A stretch of DNA of 64,000 nucleotides from Selaginella tamariscina (GCA_003024785.1 PUQB01000002.1:1824840-1888839), one strand, 5' to 3'. Shown: positions 35,620-48,577, counted from the stretch's first letter. Notes: a model not told the origin generated them from the sequence alone. Made by a program: numbers and translations.

Positions 35620-36200
35620 CTTGTGGCTGCCGACTCAAGCTAGATGGTGCCGACCCTCTCAGTCGCACAGAGATGTAGAAGAACAAATCCTGCCGACTGA
35701 GACAGTTGGTGCGACCCTCTCAGACGGCACTGAAGAGATAATGGTGCCGACTGAGCTAGGATGGTGCCGTCCCTCTCAGACGGCACAAATGGGAAGACCC
35801 ATTAACTCTAAAAAAGAAATACTTGAGCCGCAAAGCAAAAAATAAACAAATTCAAAATACCTTGTGGTTGCCGACTGAACCAGGATGGTGCCGTCACTCT
35901 CAGTCGGCACAAATGGGAAGACCCTTTATCTCTGGGATTCCAACACAAATGGGAAGACACATTAACTTGAAAAAAAAACATTGTGATACGGATACTTGAG
36001 CCGCAAAGAAAAAAATAAACAAATCGAAAATACCTTGTGGCTGCCGACTGAACCAGGATGGTGCCGTCGCTCTCAGTCGGCACAAATGGAAGACCCTTTA
36101 TCTCTGAAAAATAAATTATTTGAGCCGCAAATCATAAAATAAAGAAATTGCACATACCTTGTGGCCGCCGACTGAGCAGGATGGTGCCGAATCTAAATCG
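35620..36200 (-). repeat. Tandem exon-like palindromic array, about six units (element 1 copy 2)
   Basis: This is the same array as 7982-8935 with about six units instead of nine, carrying TGCCGACTGA/TCAGTCGGCA arms and the minus-strand CACAAG-GTAT donor-like and pyrimidine-TTTCAG acceptor-like signals. One unit near 35930 has an extra 'gggattccaacacaaatggg' piece, probably from unequal exchange between units. Confidence 0.78.
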
Positions 36201-36666
36201 GCACAGAAATCTCGATTGATTTACTTGGGCTGCACGAATCGACTCGAAATGGATGGCCGCTCCTCTCAAGCCCCTTGGAGGAGATTTCAGAACTCAGATC
36301 TGAGATTGAAAAAACCCTAGCCGCAGTGGAAACAGTAAACCCTATCTACCAAAAAACCCTAGCCGCAATGAAAACAGTGAACCCTACGGAATAAATGTGA
36401 CATTAATATTTAGGGTTAATATTAAAATATGTGAATAATTGGTAAAGGTGAAGATATTTCAAATCATAAAAGGTAGTAATTAAATTAAATCGTGATACTA
36501 GAGAGGACAGCATTAAGAACACTGTGAGCTGGGCAGCGTAGAATTAATTATATACAAAAGTGTATTCACGTTTATTATCAACGATTATAATTTTTTTGGC
36601 GAACGAGAGTGTGTTTAATCTTTTGCTTTGCTTTCCTAAACCACCGAGCTTTCTCCTTGCGTTGTC
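36201..36666. promoter_or_regulatory. Shared divergent promoter region of element 1 copy 2
   Basis: It matches 8936-9446, including the repeated telo-box-like AAACCCTA words at about 36310-36390 and the pyrimidine-rich leader ahead of the transposase ATG at 36667. Confidence 0.5.
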
Positions 36667-39600
36667 ATGGCCAGAGTTACCTATGAAGGCATTGACAAAG
36701 ATTTCCCAGTCGATGAAGATGGAAATGCTTTTGTGTTTGAACATGATCTTCACTTTGCTTTCAACATTCCTTGTTGGTTCAGTATACATGTGGTTCAATT
36801 GATGTCAGTTTCTGCGAGTTCTGGAGAAGATGTGGAGTTGTTACCAGAAGGCAATGCATCAAACCAGTTTGTCTTTTACACATTGTGCCCGGCTAAGGGA
36901 CTGTTGTTCAGGTTGCGGACAAAGGAGTGGAGGAATCCATGCTGGTGTGTCTTTCTAAGAGCAGACAAATGTAGGATAGGGAAGGATCTCATTGGTTCGT
37001 CTGAAGTTAAACGAGTCTCTGAACTACCGCAGATATACAATGGAAATGTCATTTACGAACTTCCCCAAAGAAAGAAAGCACAGAGAAGTACTTGGGGATG
37101 AATCGCAAGGATGGCTGCTACCATTGGACACACCCAGCACAACACACTGGCATGTTCCGGCACAGTCAGTCGAAGTTCATGTGTCGGACATCTCAAATGC
37201 ATCAATCCTACCTGCCCCTACTTGGCTTTTGAGAAGAAAGCAAATGAATGTCACTTCAAGGGTGCTGTGGAGAAGGCAAAGACAACTGAGACAGGCAAAG
37301 TAATAGGCATGAAATGTAAGCATTGTGGAGAGGAGCCATTGCTAGTGCACACTTGTCCGGCTTATGTGTACTACATTTGCCAGACGACATTTCTTTTACA
37401 AGGTTGTTCATTCACAGAGGTGTTCATCAGCATCCAGTCAGCCCCTCAGTGTCAGCTTCAAACGTTCAGCGTGCCAGATCTAGTGTCAGCAACGTGGTAA
37501 AGAGCAGTCCGCGAACCAATCAACGAGTGATTGAGTTTCAAGCTGCGTGAGCTCATCTTTGAAGAACTTTTCAAGGAAGAAGGAGAAGTCTCGTACACTG
37601 GTTTACTCTCAAAACTTGAACCTCTAACAAACCATCGAAGGTATTTTTCTTTAGATCTCTACACACTGACGTGACCTTTCCTTTAGGACTCGGGACTGGA
37701 TTACACAATCAAGACAGAAGGAGACACACTTTAGAGAGGGTTACGAGGGTCTTCTGGAGCTGAAGACAAAGTTGCCAATACCTTTCATTCACGTCATACA
37801 TGTTCCAGGGATGGAACTGCATGGTGCTGAGGAGCAGCCTCTGATCTTCAAAATGACAGTTGAGGGACCGGGTTCAGGAGTTGACTACATCAGAAGGTGT
37901 CAAAGTGGAGGAGACCTTCATGATCAATGGGTTGTTCTGGACCACACACACCGTATACCAGACTGGGCGACAATTGGAATACACCTTTATGACCCATTGT
38001 AAGTTGTAGAACTCTTCATAACACTTTCTAATCTTTGTTATCTAATGCTCTCTTACAGTGTCAGATCCATGGTGACTATAGCTTACGCAGATATGTGCCG
38101 TGAAGATAATGTTGCAGTGCTGAAGTTCTTGAACACAATGCTAGAGGTTTGTAAGAAGCAGGGTTTGGAGAATGTCAACTTTGCTGGTTTCATGTCGGAT
38201 GAGGCTGGAGCGATATGGATAGCCTTGCGCCAAGTATTCAACAACGGAGAAAAGATGAAAGGGAGGGAAAGAAGCTGTCTGTTTCACTTTATGCAATCCG
38301 TGCGTCAGGTGACAAAGAAATGGATCGCAGAAGAACATCGCGAAGAACACATGAAGCTTGCTCGTGCCTGGCCTGCAGCACTGAATGAACAATCTAAGAA
38401 AGAACAACTAGCAATTCTCGAGTCTTTTTGGGAAGGACGAGCGTCAAACATTCGAGCTTTGAAGACATGGCTGTCTTGGTGGATCAGGCATGAGGACCAC
38501 ATCTCCATGGCGGAACTGGGAGACATGACAGAAGAAGGACTCGCGAGCGTTCCAACTACAAACAATGCTGAAGTGATTCATGCGAGAGCAAGAAGAGCAA
38601 GATTGGCCAAAAGAGTACCACTGCTGGAGGCGACAATGTTAGACCTCACCGATGCAGTTATGCAAAGTGCGAAGGTGAAAGCGAATAGAAGGGAGGTATA
38701 CAGGGTCAGGGCCTTCGAAGGAAACTCTGTTGAAACGAGTGCAACGCAAACTCTCTGAGGGGAAAAGTGTATCTCCATCAACAATTATCAATCTGGTGGA
38801 AGGAGGAACACTTGACCAGCCCGAGTTCACGAGTACCACTAACGTTCGAGTGCAAACTGTTAGGAGAACAGTCACAGGAACAGAACAGTCTGATGCTCGA
38901 CGTTCACACAGACATGATGTAGAGTACACAGAGCGGGTGGTCCAAAACAACAGAGAAAGAGGTTAAGGTTCGAAGAGGTTTTGGAGAGAGATTGCTCAAA
39001 CAGAGTGGGCCATCAGACGAATCGGAGCATCTAGTAAGGTTAAGTGTTTGGGGATGAATCAGGAAGGAACTGCTCTGTGTGGAAAACCAATCGGTTATCC
39101 AAGCAGAGTGCCAGCACCAGGATTCTATGGAAAACGAATGTACATTGATGCCTTGGGGAATGAGGAGTATGTACAACAGATGATGTGGTTCTGCCCAAAA
39201 GATTCAGGGTGTTTCACGCGGCCAAACGGCAAAATTCTTCAGTCACGAATTCCAACACCACCAACGTTTGGCCTGTGCTCAAGGAAACGAAGCTGACAAG
39301 TGAGGAGGTCAGAGAACTACAGGATGCAGGCTTTGTTCTGGAAGGTTTACAGGGGATGGCAGGAAGAGTAGATGAGGGTCAGAAGGACAAAACACCATCG
39401 CCACCACGTGGAGCTGGATCTACAACAATTCCACCTTTCGAAGGACGTATGGTCCGGACTCCAACAAAATGTTTAAGGAACAAGAGAAGAATTTCCACAA
39501 GGCCCAGACATTTTTAGCTTATGTGAGAAATGTTGAAGTGACAGTTAGAGGACGGAAGGAGGCTTTCGTGTGTTAGTAGGAAATGACTTTGCAAAGGTGA

Positions 39601-39813
39601 CTATTAGTACTTATCCTACATGCAGTTGTTCTACCTTTCAAAAGAGCAAAAGTTGGAGCTCATGTGTACATGTACTTTGTTTACAGCCATGTACTTGGCT
39701 TGAACCCGGACATCACATATTTTCTACAAAGGCGATCGCTCAGTAAGATGGAGGTCCACCGTTTGTTGGTGAATTGCAACAAAGTTCATGACCCACCAGT
39801 GCTACAAGAATAA
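36667..39813 (+). pseudogene. MULE-like SWIM-finger transposase, element 1 copy 2
   Basis: The exons correspond to those of copy 1: 36667-37640, 37687-37998 and 38059-39813, with the same GT/AG introns. The DDE residues (in VLDHTHRI, FMSDEAGAI and TTNNAEVIHAR) are all present, and here the stretch SFWEGRASNIRALKTWLSWW reads through where copy 1 is shifted. Indels in the first exon (near 36925, 37070, 37130 and 37375), near 38685 (two bases) and near the 3' end break the frame, so it is probably inactive. Confidence 0.85.
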
Positions 39814-40032
39814 ATGGTTTCATAAAAATACTTTATTAAGCCAGTCGGCATATATTAAGCCAGTTGACGTATTAAAAAAACTTATATATTCTAGAATATT
39901 CTTAAGTATATTCTAGAATATGCTAGAATATACCTAGAATATCCGCGAATATACTAGAATAATATGGAGCCTCCTGAGCCGGAGCCTCCTTTTCGCCGAG
40001 ACCCTATTTTAAGTGTCAATACAAAGATTTTT

Positions 40033-41549
40033 TTAACCATATAGATTCGCCCTTGGAGTAGCAGTAGCAATTAAATCCGACAAACGCTTGGTTGATATTG
40101 TGATCTTGCTTTCCTCCATATCGATATCGCCAACAGGACTCCAATCAAATGCCTGCAATAATCCAGCTATGACAAGTGGTATAGTACGCAGTGCAAGCGG
40201 ATAGCCAGCACATATACGTCTCCCCGCAGAGAAGGGAATGAGCTGAAAATGCTGCCCAGTGGCATTGACATTCGATCCAAGAAAACGCTCAGGTTTGAAT
40301 TCCTCTGCTTCTGCCCAGTAATCGCTGTCTCTTCCGATGGCCCATATATTCACCAACACCCTACAACCAGCAGGTATCCGGTAACCATCCAGGATTACCT
40401 CGTTACTGTTAGTGAGGAAGCCCGAGTGGAGCAACGGGGGTAAGCGTAGCACTTCATTTACTATTGCTTGAATGTATGGTAATTTTTGAAGATCCTCCTC
40501 GTTCAAAATACGGGTTGTTCCTACCACAGTATCAATCTCCGCTTGAGCCCTCGACTTCACTTGTGGATTTCGAATTATCTCTGCCATTGCCCAGTCAAGC
40601 ACACTGATGGTGGTCTCATGTCCAGCAAGAATCATGCTCTGTACAAGAGAAGATTGCTATGATATAATACAATATAGTTGACTTACTATAATCAAAGCGA
40701 CCATGGAGATGTCTGAGATTTCATCTTCTCTCAATGATATAAGAGCATCTGTAAAATCCTGAGGCACAAAATCTCCAGTTGCTTTAGCTGCTCGCTGTCT
40801 ATGTTCTTGGATTTCCTGGTCAATAAGAGTTTTTAGAGAAATGAGCGACTTATTTGTGTCTCTGTAAATCCCGTGCAAATCAAACCGATCCAAAGCAGGA
40901 ATTAATTCTCCCACATTTAAATTTAATCCTCGCGAAGCCATGTAATCTACTATCTTTACTAATTCTAAGTGCTTCTTACCAAATAGAGAAGACATAGAGA
41001 GTTTGATACAAACTCTTGAAGTACTGACCGCAAGTTCACTGGCTTTGCTTCTTTACAAGCTTGTGATATACATGAAAGTGCATACTTGAGCTCCATAGTC
41101 CTGAAACTTACACTCGCATTCAATGTGTGGTTTTGAAGAGGTGCATGTTGGTTATTCTTCTGAGCCTCTTCCACACTCCTCCATGCGAAGGAGAGATATA
41201 ACGTCGTTCCAGTCGCAGCTGATGATCCTGAACAGTTCGGTCTTGGGGCGTGCTGAGAATTCGGCATCGTGAACTTTGAGAACTTGCTCAGCTGTCTTGG
41301 AATTGTTCACAACCACAAATGGAACCATACCAATCTTGAGATAGAATATGGGACCGTATCTCTTGCTAAGTTCTGCAAAGTGGAAATGAAGTGGTTGTTT
41401 CAAGGAGAACAAGCTTCCTACGATTGGCCATGAGAATGGCCCTGGGGTAATGGAGCTAATTTTCTATAACTAAGGAAATACCAGATTCCTAACAACATAA
41501 GCAACCCAAGTGTAACTATATTCTCTGTACTCACTAATAGTGTATCCAT
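40033..41549 (-). pseudogene. Cytochrome P450 (plant A-type, microsomal), frame-disrupted
   Basis: The start codon is at 41549, followed by a hydrophobic membrane anchor (VTLGLLMLLGIWYFL) and a Pro-rich hinge continuing in another frame as PFSWPIVGSLFSLKQP. The minus strand then shows substrate-recognition and C-helix sequence (WKRLRRIT), the I-helix AGHETT (about 40617), the K-helix ExxR in NEVLRLPP, the PERF clan region in KPERFLG, and the heme loop PFSAGRRICAG with its Cys ligand (about 40200). An intron with GTAAGT...TACAG borders lies at about 40638-40687. The last exon (40637-40033) is fully open. The first half needs at least four single-base frame changes (near the Pro hinge at 41440, near 41190, near 41120 and near 41010). 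It would be an ER-bound monooxygenase; substrate and subfamily are unknown. Either a young pseudogene or uncorrected indel errors. Confidence 0.85.
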
Positions 41550-42408
41550 ATTGGCTTTGTTGAAGCCACGTATGTACATATAATCAATTGAAGCATGTGT
41601 CTCGTGTGAAACGGGAATAACGAAGAAGACAAAAGCAACGATTCTTTTAATTAAAACTTAATTATTTGGCAGATGCTCAAAACTAAGGATGTGTTTAAGA
41701 AATAATATATATCAAATCGTGTATATAGACGACAGAAGTTCCATAAAATTAAAATAATTAAATTAATTAACGTGGTTGTAAGTTCACTCTTTTATTGTAC
41801 AAAAAATATATATATAATACATATTATATGATTTCTGAATCACATAACGTTCTTACACGACTAGATTTAAAGTTGTTTTTTTAATGAAAAGAGATGATGA
41901 AATTTTGATCTTGTTATTTATTAAAAAGGATGAATCTCTAGTATTATTTATTATAAGGTTAGAACACTCAAAAATAAGTTAAACAGGATAAATATGTTAA
42001 GATCCATTTTAAAAGAACTCCTGAACGGAATTGTCAGACCTTCTTTTCATAACACTTACTATAAGTATATATGTATTATATGTGCATATATGATATTATT
42101 ACAATTTATATAAATTTAAACTTGTTTTATCAATTACTTATATGATTTATTTGATAAAACTTGCTTCGTGGAAAAGCATGATTAGAATATTGAGCTTAAT
42201 GTTAATGTATGGTATGAAATGACATTGCTAACAATCTCATATATGGTCTAAAAATATAAACTTTCTAAGTTTGAATTATTCTTGTGGTAGATCTGAATGT
42301 TGATAAGGTCATAATAAACCCATAATAAAGAGTGTAAAAATAATACACTCTCTTTTTAAGTTTTAAACTATATATGTAAAAATAAATATACTAGTATTAT
42401 TTTCAACA
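41550..42408. promoter_or_regulatory. Upstream region of the P450 gene, AT-rich
   Basis: This is AT-rich sequence without coding potential. It would include the P450 promoter (minus strand), but I cannot point to a specific motif beyond generic TATA-like words. Confidence 0.35.
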
Positions 42409-44064
42409 TGTCGTTGTGATAACTCTTAGCTATGCTAATGTGGTTGTAACGGTTTACATAATACAAGTTTGGGCCTACAACAAGGTAACAAAACGTGTAT
42501 GTTTCTTCTCTCTGTATTATTTTTCAAATCATTCTTTTATTGAATTGAAACAAACTCATGTGGTTATTGCGTTTTCTTTAGTTTTCTTATCTTTCACCCT
42601 TATTGAATTAGGGTTTGATATTTACCTTTATAATCCAAAGCTTTTCTATCCTTTTTATTTGATTTTTGTTCTTCACTAATGGCACTCATACTCTTCCCCT
42701 TTTGATGGTTTTAACTTTCTTGAATGGAAGAATACTCTTTAACTAGTTCTTACTAGTGATGATGTGTTTCAAGTTATTGATAATACTCATTATCATGAAA
42801 GAATATTTATGCTCGTTCTACAATTTTTCTTCCTTTTAAAACATTTATTCGTCATGAAATTGCTTATGATTGGTTTAAAACCAAGGAAGTTTAGGATTAT
42901 TTTGTTAAGGATTATGGTTTTAAAACTATTATTGAAGCTACACTCTTGAATAATCAAGTGCATTCTTTATAATTTGTTCATGGCCATGATATTCATTAGT
43001 ATATTGAGCGATTCCAAGATCTTGTGGATCAACTTATGCATGGCCTGATAGAGAATAATATGGTTATATTCTTTAGCACTCTTTTTGACGATTTTCAAAT
43101 TGTTGCGACGAATTGTTTTATGGGTTGTTATTGCAATATGGCAGATGCCATCCAAATTGTTCATGATCAAGCTATTTGTTATGCTTAAACTAAACAATTA
43201 TTGCTCATTATATTGGCAATAAACTTCCTCGTTATGGTTTCACACCTTTAATAATTCAACAAAGCGACCTTAACAACTACCACTTATGCTTTGTGAACGT
43301 TCTAACTTTCAACTTTTGATTCCTCATATTATTTATTCTTAAGTTCGTGTTCCTAATCACCCATCTCTTCATTAGTGCTATAATTGCTAACAATTCAGTC
43401 ATACATCCAACTTTTGCGCTTTGCCTTATAATTTATGTGGACAAGCTAGTCATATTTCTCGAGATTGTTCTCGTTGTCTTTTAAATAGATTTTAGGTTAA
43501 TTATTTGAGGGTGTAGCAGTTATAATCTCACACTTACATATGGTGGCAAGGGCAAGGTGTAGGTTCAATCCCTTTAAACCATTAGCACAAGTTGTTACTT
43601 AATCAATAATGCTACTATTATTTTAATTTAGGATCCTGTTTTGCATACTAAGTTGAAGCATATTGAAGTTCACTATCATTATGTGCACTTTGAGGTTCAC
43701 AAGAAAGTCATCAATATGGTTCCTATGGACACAACAAAATAAGAACTAAAGAAGGTCATCAATATGATTTCTATAGACACAATAAAACAACACGCTCATA
43801 GGTTAACTAAGGCTCTTTATCAAGTTAGCTTTGAACATCATCGTGTGCACTCAAAGTTATGAGATTTACTCATGGACATTAGTTCCACCATTGTCTAAAC
43901 TTTGGGTTTTTCATTTGAAAGCCCCAGAAGTTCATGGTTAGTGGTTGCACTTTATATAGCTAAGAGCTGTAGGGGATGTTGTGATATATATATAACTCTT
44001 AGCTATGTTAGGCTGGTTGTAAGGGTTTACATAATATAAGTTTCTTGTATTTGGGCTTACAACA
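42409..44064 (+). mobile_element. Small gag-only LTR element (TR-GAG-like fossil)
   Basis: Short direct repeats of about 75-90 bp flank it (about 42409-42482 and 43977-44064), ending TACAACA or TTACAACA and sharing 'aactcttagctatg' and 'ggtttacataata'. A purine-rich AGGGGA lies just before the right repeat. The inside has a gag-like stretch (YIERFQDLVDQL near 42998) and two zinc-knuckle-like pieces (near 43378-43468), but no pol. Such small gag-only elements are known in plants as non-autonomous LTR elements. It is old and broken, with many breaks. Confidence 0.7.
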
Positions 44065-45082
44065 CGTGTGACAACATGCATATCAATTTTTAATAACATG
44101 TAAAAAGTTTTGAAGTTGAGTTTTGAGTTATTTTTCTTATATTTGATATAATCTTTGTAAAGGTTTAAAAAATATAATATTATGTAGATTAAATATGCCT
44201 TGGTGATTAGTAATAATAAAGAATTTTATTATCTACTACTCACTACACTTATTATAAGAAATGATTATTAATTTATAGTAACATAAAAAGACCCTCTTTT
44301 GTGAGAAAAATCCATACTAAATAATAATTAAAAGGTTGAACTAGATTGAAGGTTGGCAACTAGACATCTAGCACAAGCATGCAATTGGCAAGGAAAGAGC
44401 AATAGGGTAGGTGATTGACCACTAGAGGGCGGTGGACAATCAACACTGACTGAAAGTATGAAGGCAAGGGATCTAATTGATGTAACTACACTACTAGACG
44501 ATTGTCAATACACAATCTTAAGGGTTAGTTGGGGCGACAACGACATGTCTAACCACTACTGATTAGGCCGTGTGGTTAGAAGACACCAAAGTATATAATT
44601 AAGGAGAAAGGTCATAGCATGGAGGGGACTTGTAGGCTTAAGGAGTGCTACACACATAAAGAGTGAAATAAGAGTAATATACTTGTATTTTTTTTTATTT
44701 TCAATACATTCTCCTTGTTCTCATAATGTATTTACCTCCCCCATGATGTTCACTCGGGCATAGTGGGTTGTTGTCCGCAACACTTGTCACCTAGAAGCGA
44801 GTGTTAGTGGCAATGTGTGCTTTGATTATTCTGCCATCTCCCATGTTGCCTAGCCATGTGCCCATTACTATAGGGACCTATAGACAGTAGTGCCCATGCA
44901 TTTGATCTACTTAAGTTGACTTTATGGACCTTTGCATTGCCTAGCGACCATTCGGCGAAAGCACTTACTAAATGCTGGGCAACCACTTGCTTTAGAAAGC
45001 CGGCAATCACTTGGTGGTGATAGGAAGCAGGCGTTGGTAAGAACGCCTTAGCCACCATAACAAGAACATTCTCTTAATACAT
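44065..45082. other. Spacer, no gene recognised
   Basis: This is AT-rich at first, then of moderate GC from 44340 to 45060. The longest frame there (84 codons, minus strand) resembles nothing I know. It ends at the left terminal repeat of element 2. Confidence 0.5.
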
Positions 45083-45112
45083 GTTGTAACTAAAATGGGC
45101 ATGAATATCCCA
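45083..45112. repeat. Left terminal inverted repeat of element 2
   Basis: GTTGTAACTAAAATGGGCAT, then 'gaatatcccattt'; its inverse lies at 58722-58751. GAATATTC-like words follow within 130 bp. Confidence 0.75.
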
Positions 45113-45995
45113 TTTCCTAATAATTAGCAATTTTAGCTATTTAATTAGCATTTTCTAATATTAAAAAAATATTCTTTAAATATATATTTGAAAACAGAAT
45201 ATTCTTTAGAATATTCTATTTTGTATTCGACTCTTTAATAAATTATAGCATTTATGGATCAAAAATTAATAACATTATAAAAGTAGAAGGTATTAAATTA
45301 TATAATATATTGCCTAATATAATAATTAAGGAAGAGCATAAGAGGTACATTATATAAATATTGATGTTGTTATTAAAATATTAATATTTAAATATAACAT
45401 TATTAATTAAAAATTTAGTAGTATTATATATATAATATACAAAATCCTATAATAATATAGTCAATCTTCCATATCGTTTTTTAAATTTATATAGTTAAGC
45501 AAACAATTTGGTACTATTATTAAAGAGTTTATAATAATTATGAATATTAAATATATGATATTTTATAATTTTGTAATTGCTTTAAGCTTCAGAAAACATA
45601 CATTCCCTTACAATTTTGTTAATCGTGACTTTATCAATGCTTCTTGACATCCACCCATATCGAATGGATTTAACATTTATAAACATGTTGGGTTTTTTTG
45701 ATTGGGAGACCATGTTTTTTCTAGGCATCCATTATATCTTTCGCTCTCCTTCTCGTGTCGCCTTTTTGTGGTTTAAACCATGCAACCTTAACCATACTAT
45801 TTTTTGTGATTACTTCAGGTGTGTTGATAATTTGACCCATCCAAATGGGCTGATTATATGACACATCTGAAGTAATGAGAATCATCATTAGTTTTTGAAG
45901 ATCCTTGCAGTAATCAAAGAGGTTTTTGGTTCCTTTGTCTAACAAAGTATAGGGTTTGCACTTTCACATCACTACTGGCTTCTATGTCGTCTGTG

Positions 45996-48577
45996 CTCAA
46001 TGATGTCATTTCAATCTCCTCTCGCCACCTTGTTTTAGGCTAAAAAGGGTGTTGTAATTCTGTACTTGTGACAGTAGGCTCTCAAACAACAGTCTCCCAA
46101 TAGTCGACCACATGCTTATATAATTCTGAGTAACCAGTTGCCTTATCAGAATTCTTTGGCATCGATTTTTGAACCCATGCCACATATTTTTTGATGTCAT
46201 CAATAACCTTGAGCTGGGCACTCAATGGAATAAGGTCTGGTTGTCCTTCTGGGAGAAGTGGCTTTCCATTCTCTCCACTTTTAAAGAGCATTAACCCCTC
46301 TTTCAGTAACTACTCATGCTCTGATGGCCGTAACTTGTATTACATAATAGGTATACCATCTCGTATGGAGAAAAAGAACTGTAGCGGCACAAGGTGACCA
46401 ACTAAAGAATCACTCCCCTCTTTTATATACTCCTTGAGAAATTTTTTAAAGTTTGGCACCTCAGTCACAAGCAAAGCACAACTTTTTTTGGAGATGCAGT
46501 TTTCAAAAAGATTCATCATATGCAATAAAGTAAATGCACTTGTCCTTTTTGTAAAGTTGGAGACCTTGCTGAAGAACGCATCAATATTTTCATGAGTGTG
46601 ACCAACCATAAGGAAACTGAGCGTGATTGTCTCAAACACACCTTTGGCAACAAGCATTGACAAGTATGCTAACACATATCTAGAAAATAAAAATAAGTAT
46701 GAGCTTGAGAAACCCTTAAGTAAAATGATTTACCTATTTTTGTTCTCGCCTGCACAATTATCCATCTGTAAAAGCAAATGACGAGGAAGCTTATTTGATG
46801 TTGAGGACACATGTACACTATTTGAGTTAGATCCCTCCATTGAACCTGAACTCTCAACAGGGCCATCTGCAGGCTGTTGACAATGCCTCTCATATTCTCA
46901 AGTAGTCTCAAGTGCAGACGTGTTCATGAGAGCATTATGTAAAGGTTGAAGGTGTTGTTTCTTCACTTTGAGATCACTAATAAGACTTGTCTATGAGTGG
47001 GTTTCAAGGTTTTTGAAACACATGGCTAACGACCCAATAGTGAAATTGGAGTCGCTAGACCAATGTGGAAGTGAAAAGTGTCCATATGACTCACAACCAT
47101 GTCCATGTGTTAGCACACATGTCAATGAAATCGGAAGTTTCATAACATTTCCAAGTTGCAACGAGCTTTGGAATGCTGGTCTTTAAATGATCCATCTTGT
47201 CATGGATCAAGCACATGTACTCTGATGGGCGTGACACAGAAAGCATGCGGTATCTCCACCAAGATTTTTGCACAAGCCTCTATAGCCTTCAATGATGTAC
47301 AAGTGTCACACTTGGAAAAGCTAGAGTGTTTTGTAATCTCCACATCCTTAAAATGAGTATTCCATATGTTGTTGAAGGTACCAATGCAGATTGCTTGGAG
47401 CCCCATCAAACTGAGGCACTTGTTCACATGTTCACACAGTTTTAATTGAGTGTAGATTGAAGGCAAAACCTTGAGATTTTTCTTGACCCCTACATTTGTG
47501 GTTCGGCATTTGCGAGGCATCCTATCTGCATTTGCTTTCACAAAAGCCTTGAGTATCTCTATGGTTGCCATAATGTGAGAGCGGGTTTTGACCAAGCGAG
47601 TGTTCCCATGTACTGAGGTTCGCGCTCCATCTAGCCACTCATCCCTCCGATGGTAGAACGTGGTCTTTGGGATCTCGTATATACTGTACCAAGCTTTGAA
47701 GCAGATGGCCACCTTATTAAATACCATGGATGTACTCTGATAACCTGTGTCCGAGGCCATTCCATCAATACATCCAGTTAGTGTAGCATATACAAACTCA
47801 TGCCTTTGCTTTTGGGTGAGCGTACGAAAGACATGTCTACATTGGGTAATTTCATTCCGGTCTGCCATTTGACAACACTTCTTCTTGCAGCAGTCAATCG
47901 GGAAATGCTCGTAACACTTTCGGAAGATGTAGGATCCATCTTGACCCTCTTACTGAAAATTGTAGGGGAAGATCTGCAACCATGAATCGCCTTTTTCTTA
48001 CAATAGGACCAATGTAAGAAACCTCTTCAAATATGAGTTGTTCTTCTAGGTTATTATTATTAAAATCCAACTCAGAATATGTTGAACCATCTTGCCATCT
48101 TGATTCAGATGTTCGCCACCTCACGAGGGATCCAGGATGCAATGTGCCATTAGGTGAAACCTCTGTCACAACTACACCCACAAAGTTGGACCCTAGTTTC
48201 TCTTTTGACACTGCTTCCATTAGATTTATAGCTGTGATGATGCCTCTCCCAACCTCAATCTCATGAAGAAAGAGAATCACCTCATCCATCACAGTAGGCA
48301 AGCCATCATTTAGTAAACTCATGCTACTATTTGTTTGTGACTCTGCATATTCTATGTCAGCCTTGACTTCATCCAATTTCCACAATACAGGAGAACCCTC
48401 CTCAAATTCCATTCTCGGAACCTCAACATGCTTGTAAATGGTGTTCACCCATACGTACACACAAGATCCTTGGGCAATATTGTGACATGATGCATTATCA
48501 TCTCGAACTTTCACAGTTCCAGTGCCAACTATCTCATTGTTCCGAAGAAAACATACTTTATCTCCAGTATTAAACAT
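45996..48577 (-). pseudogene. DUF7869-type transposase-like gene of element 2
   Basis: Minus-strand pieces run in order. Piece 48577-47894 starts MFNTGDKVCFLRNNEIVGTG and has no recognised domain. A Cys cluster follows near 47890 (CYEHFPIDCCKKKCCQMADR). A helical region lies at 47868-47200 (LTQKQRHEFVYATLTGC). Near 46790 is LQMDNCAGENKN, and near 46600 is FLMVGHTHENIDAFFSKVS. The last two motifs are hallmarks of the DUF7869 family, an RNase H-fold, transposase-like group known from transposon-like genes of seed-free plants, algae and animals. A TTCAG acceptor 6 bp before the ATG at 48577 suggests a spliced leader reaching back towards the palindrome array. Frames change several times (near 47900, 47190 and 46660), some perhaps at introns, so it is probably inactive. 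It likely mobilises element 2. Confidence 0.7.

Larger units (their letters stand above)
32150..40004. mobile_element. MULE-like transposon with ParB-methyltransferase cargo, copy 2 (element 1)
   Basis: This 7.9-kb copy is collinear with 4489-12807 throughout. Its left end GAGTGTTGCCATTTTGGAGG and right end CGCCGAGACCC match copy 1. It is flanked by TATTTTAAC (32141-32149) and TATTTTAAG (40005-40013), a clean 8-bp duplication with a ninth base differing, which confirms both ends. It is shorter mainly because its central array has fewer units. Small indels disrupt both genes at several places, more than in copy 1, so it is unlikely to be autonomous as written. It lies just past the stop codon of the P450 gene, in what would be its 3' untranslated region. 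Confidence 0.92.

Noticed and set aside
42416-42679. Hydrophobic 87-codon plus-strand frame as a membrane protein
   Set aside because: It starts inside the short terminal repeat of the gag-only element and its hydrophobicity follows from T-rich sequence; no family resemblance.
44804-45058. 84-codon minus-strand frame near the left end of element 2
   Set aside because: No recognisable domain, no homologous counterpart in the window and ordinary composition; length is within chance.
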